Below, piece by piece: positions 62,233 through 64,000 of a DNA stretch of 64,000 bases. Numbering within the stretch: the first letter of the stretch is position 1; each line of letters starts with the position of its first letter. The DNA is from Mesostigma viride. Its lineage: Eukaryota > Streptophyta > Mesostigmatophyceae > Mesostigmatales > Mesostigmataceae. A model generated the notes under the pieces. The model ran no database searches and had not been told where the DNA came from. It saw only the letters and a program-made list of their open reading frames with translations. The stretch covers positions 7,501 to 71,500 of the forward strand of contig RPFO01001130.1 in assembly GCA_009746045.1 (NCBI GenBank), in the 5' to 3' direction. The translations under genes were made by a program, and so were the position numbers.

Positions 62233-64000
62233 GGGCCAGCAGCTGGTGTGCCTGGCCAGCAGCGCCGTGGCATCCCCCGACACGCCGGTGGGCAGGCTGC
62301 CGATGATGACCGAGGCGGAGCGCAGGCAGGTGGTGGAGGAATGGAATGCGACGGACATGGCCTTTGCTTGCGCTGGCAAGTGCTTGCACGAGCTGTTTGA
62401 TGAGCAGGTGTCTCGCACGCCAGACAATGTGGCGGTTGAGACGGAGACGGAGCACGTGACCTACCGGGAGTTGCAGCAACGGGCGGACGCCTTGGCTCGC
62501 AGTTTGCAGGATGCCGGCACGGTGGTGGGTGGCCGGGTTGGCCTGTGCATGAAGGGCTGTGCAGAGATGGTGGTGGGTATGCTGGCCATCCTCAAGGCTG
62601 GGTGTGCGTATGTGCCGCTGGACCCTGAGTACCCAGCCGAGCGTGTGCAGGGTATGGTGGCGGATGCTGACATCAGCCTTCTCCTGACGAGCCCGTGCCA
62701 GCAACCCCCATGGGGTGCTGACATGTTCACCTGTGTGACGCAGCTGGAGGTTCCGGCGACCTCCTGCTGTGTCAGCTCTCCTGGCCTCCCGGTAACAAGG
62801 CCCACTGCTTCCTTTAGAGTGTCCCCTGCAAACCTTGCCTATGTCATCTTTACGTCAGGCACGACAGGCCGCCCCAAGGGCGTCATGGTGGAGCACCGCA
62901 GCGTGTGCAACCTGGTGGCATGCGTGATTGACAGGTGGCAGCTGGACGACAGCAGCCGCGTGCTGCAGCAGACCAGCCCCAGCTTTGTCATGTCGGTTGC
63001 GGAGATATTTGGGACGCTGTGCTGCGGTGGGGCGCTGGTCACATGCCGGCCACATGACAACCTGCATGAGCGGTTGCGCCTTGCCTCGTTTGCGCGCTTC
63101 ACGCCCTCGCTGCTGGCCACACTGGACCCGACGAACTTCCCCCGCCTGGCCGCGCTAACGTCGGGGGGCGAGCCGCTCCCGTTGGACCTTATGCGGCGCT
63201 GGGCAGCCGGTCGACGGCTGTACAACAGCTACGGCCCGACCGAGTGCACTGGGTCTTCCACCATGCAGCCCATGGACGCCTCGGATGACATTATCGCCAT
63301 TGGCCGCCCGCTGCCCAACGTGAGGATCTACGTACTCGACCGCTGCTTGCAGCCGGTGCCGGTGGGGGTCCCTGGCGAGCTCTGCATCGGCGGCATGGGC
63401 GTGGCCAGGGGGTACATCAAGCAACCAGAGCTGACCAGGGAGAGGTTTCTGGACAACCCGTTTGCAACTGGTAGGCTTTTTCGTACTGGGGACCTGGCCC
63501 GGTGGCTGCCTGATGGCCGGCTGCAGTGTTTGGGGCGTTTGGACCGGCAGGTGAAGCTGCACGGGTTTCGCATCGAGTTGGGTGAGGTGGAGAGCGTGCT
63601 GGAGTCCTGCCCAGGTGTGGCCAAGGCGGTGGCCATTTTGCAGGACATGGCTGGGCATACTGATGGACATGTCACCACTAGCAAGCTTCTGGTGGCCTAT
63701 GTAGTCCCTGCCAGTGTCCAGGTGGATGCGTTGATGGACGCGGCTCGGCGCAAGCTCCCCAGCTACATGGTTCCCTCGGCGGTGGTGGCCCTGGACAGGT
63801 TCCCGGTGACCGTCTCGGGCAAGGTGGACGCGAGGGCACTTCCCCCGGTGGATCTGAGCAGCAGTGGCAGTCGCCAGTATGTAGCGCCTCGAAACGTGTA
63901 CGAGGCACGCGTGCAGGCTGTGTGCCAAGACGTGCTGGGTGTGGCCTCGTTGAGCGTGCTGGCAAGCTTCCACGAGCTTGGCATCAACTCGCTCATGGCC
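62233..64000 (+). CDS. NRPS gene, condensation tail, complete adenylation domain 2 and start of carrier domain (runs off right edge)
   Basis: Open in one frame to the window edge; the start is placed at an acceptor GAGTCGGCAG but could be slightly upstream. The first residues (SPDTPVGRLPMMTEAERRQV) are the usual end of a condensation domain. Adenylation domain 2 has all core motifs: VTYRELQQRADALA (A1), LKAGCAYVPLDPEYPAERV (A2), YVIFTSGTTGRPKGVMVEH (A3), NSYGPTE (A5), GELCIGGMGVARGY (A6), RLFRTGDLARW (A7), GRLDRQVKLHGFRIELGEVE (A8), LPSYMVPSA (A9) and SGKVDARALP (A10, catalytic Lys 63,821-63,823). The carrier domain begins, and its LGINS serine (63,989-63,991) would carry phosphopantetheine. 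Where FDxS is usual the substrate pocket reads FVMS (62,984-62,995), so the amino-group Asp is absent. Confidence 0.93.

Overview
The window is nuclear DNA of a eukaryote, most likely a green alga (chlorophyte). The evidence is GC-rich split genes with GT-AG introns whose phases match exactly, abundant G-, C- and CA-rich simple repeats inside introns, and a mix of Copia, Ty3 chromovirus, RTE-like LINE and foldback elements. The species cannot be named from sequence alone, and no rRNA, tRNA or CRISPR array was seen.

Layout. (1) 1-10,181, minus strand: a host gene built from repeated coiled-coil exons. One exon is split by a young, complete-looking Copia-type LTR element (2,398-10,039, 5-bp target duplication) in which the protease-like domain appears to lie between integrase and reverse transcriptase. 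(2) 10,182-12,914: no recognised gene. (3) 12,915-22,620, plus strand: two tandem paralogues of an unrecognised four-exon gene with identical intron phases, patches of near-identical sequence and different simple repeats in each intron; copy 2 ends in an acidic Gly-Ser-Glu-Glu repeat tail. (4) 23,400-24,290: two poorly supported coding blocks. (5) 24,425-34,460: a nest of LINEs. LINE-I (3.2 kb, 12-bp target duplication) sits inside an inverted LINE-II. A second, decayed LINE-I copy on the minus strand is broken by a 1.8-kb terminal-inverted-repeat element and by a second block carrying a LINE ORF1-like fragment. (6) 35,249-47,984, minus strand: a young 12.7-kb Ty3/Gypsy chromovirus with a 5-bp target duplication, a viroplasmin/RNase H-hybrid-binding-like ORF ahead of gag, two extra ORFs after the chromodomain, and a 206-bp perfectly palindromic foldback element in pol. 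(7) 48,000-52,600: mostly non-coding with LINE scraps, one with a 15-bp target duplication. (8) 52,662 to the right edge, plus strand: a split non-ribosomal peptide synthetase (NRPS) gene.

The NRPS gene is the most notable content. Its phase-matched exons encode an N-terminal formyltransferase domain with the Asn-x-His...Asp triad (the Asp lies in the next exon), a condensation-like domain without an HHxxxDG motif, a first adenylation domain visible only through motif A5, the tail of a condensation domain, a complete second adenylation domain (A1-A10), and the start of a carrier domain with its LGxxS serine. In bacteria a formyltransferase domain ahead of an adenylation domain formylates the first amino acid of the peptide (linear gramicidin LgrA is the known case). 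An intron-split version in an apparent alga would be an unusual, possibly undescribed biosynthetic system. The stretch between the two adenylation domains is too short for the expected rest of module 1, so the locus is either rearranged or mis-assembled there.
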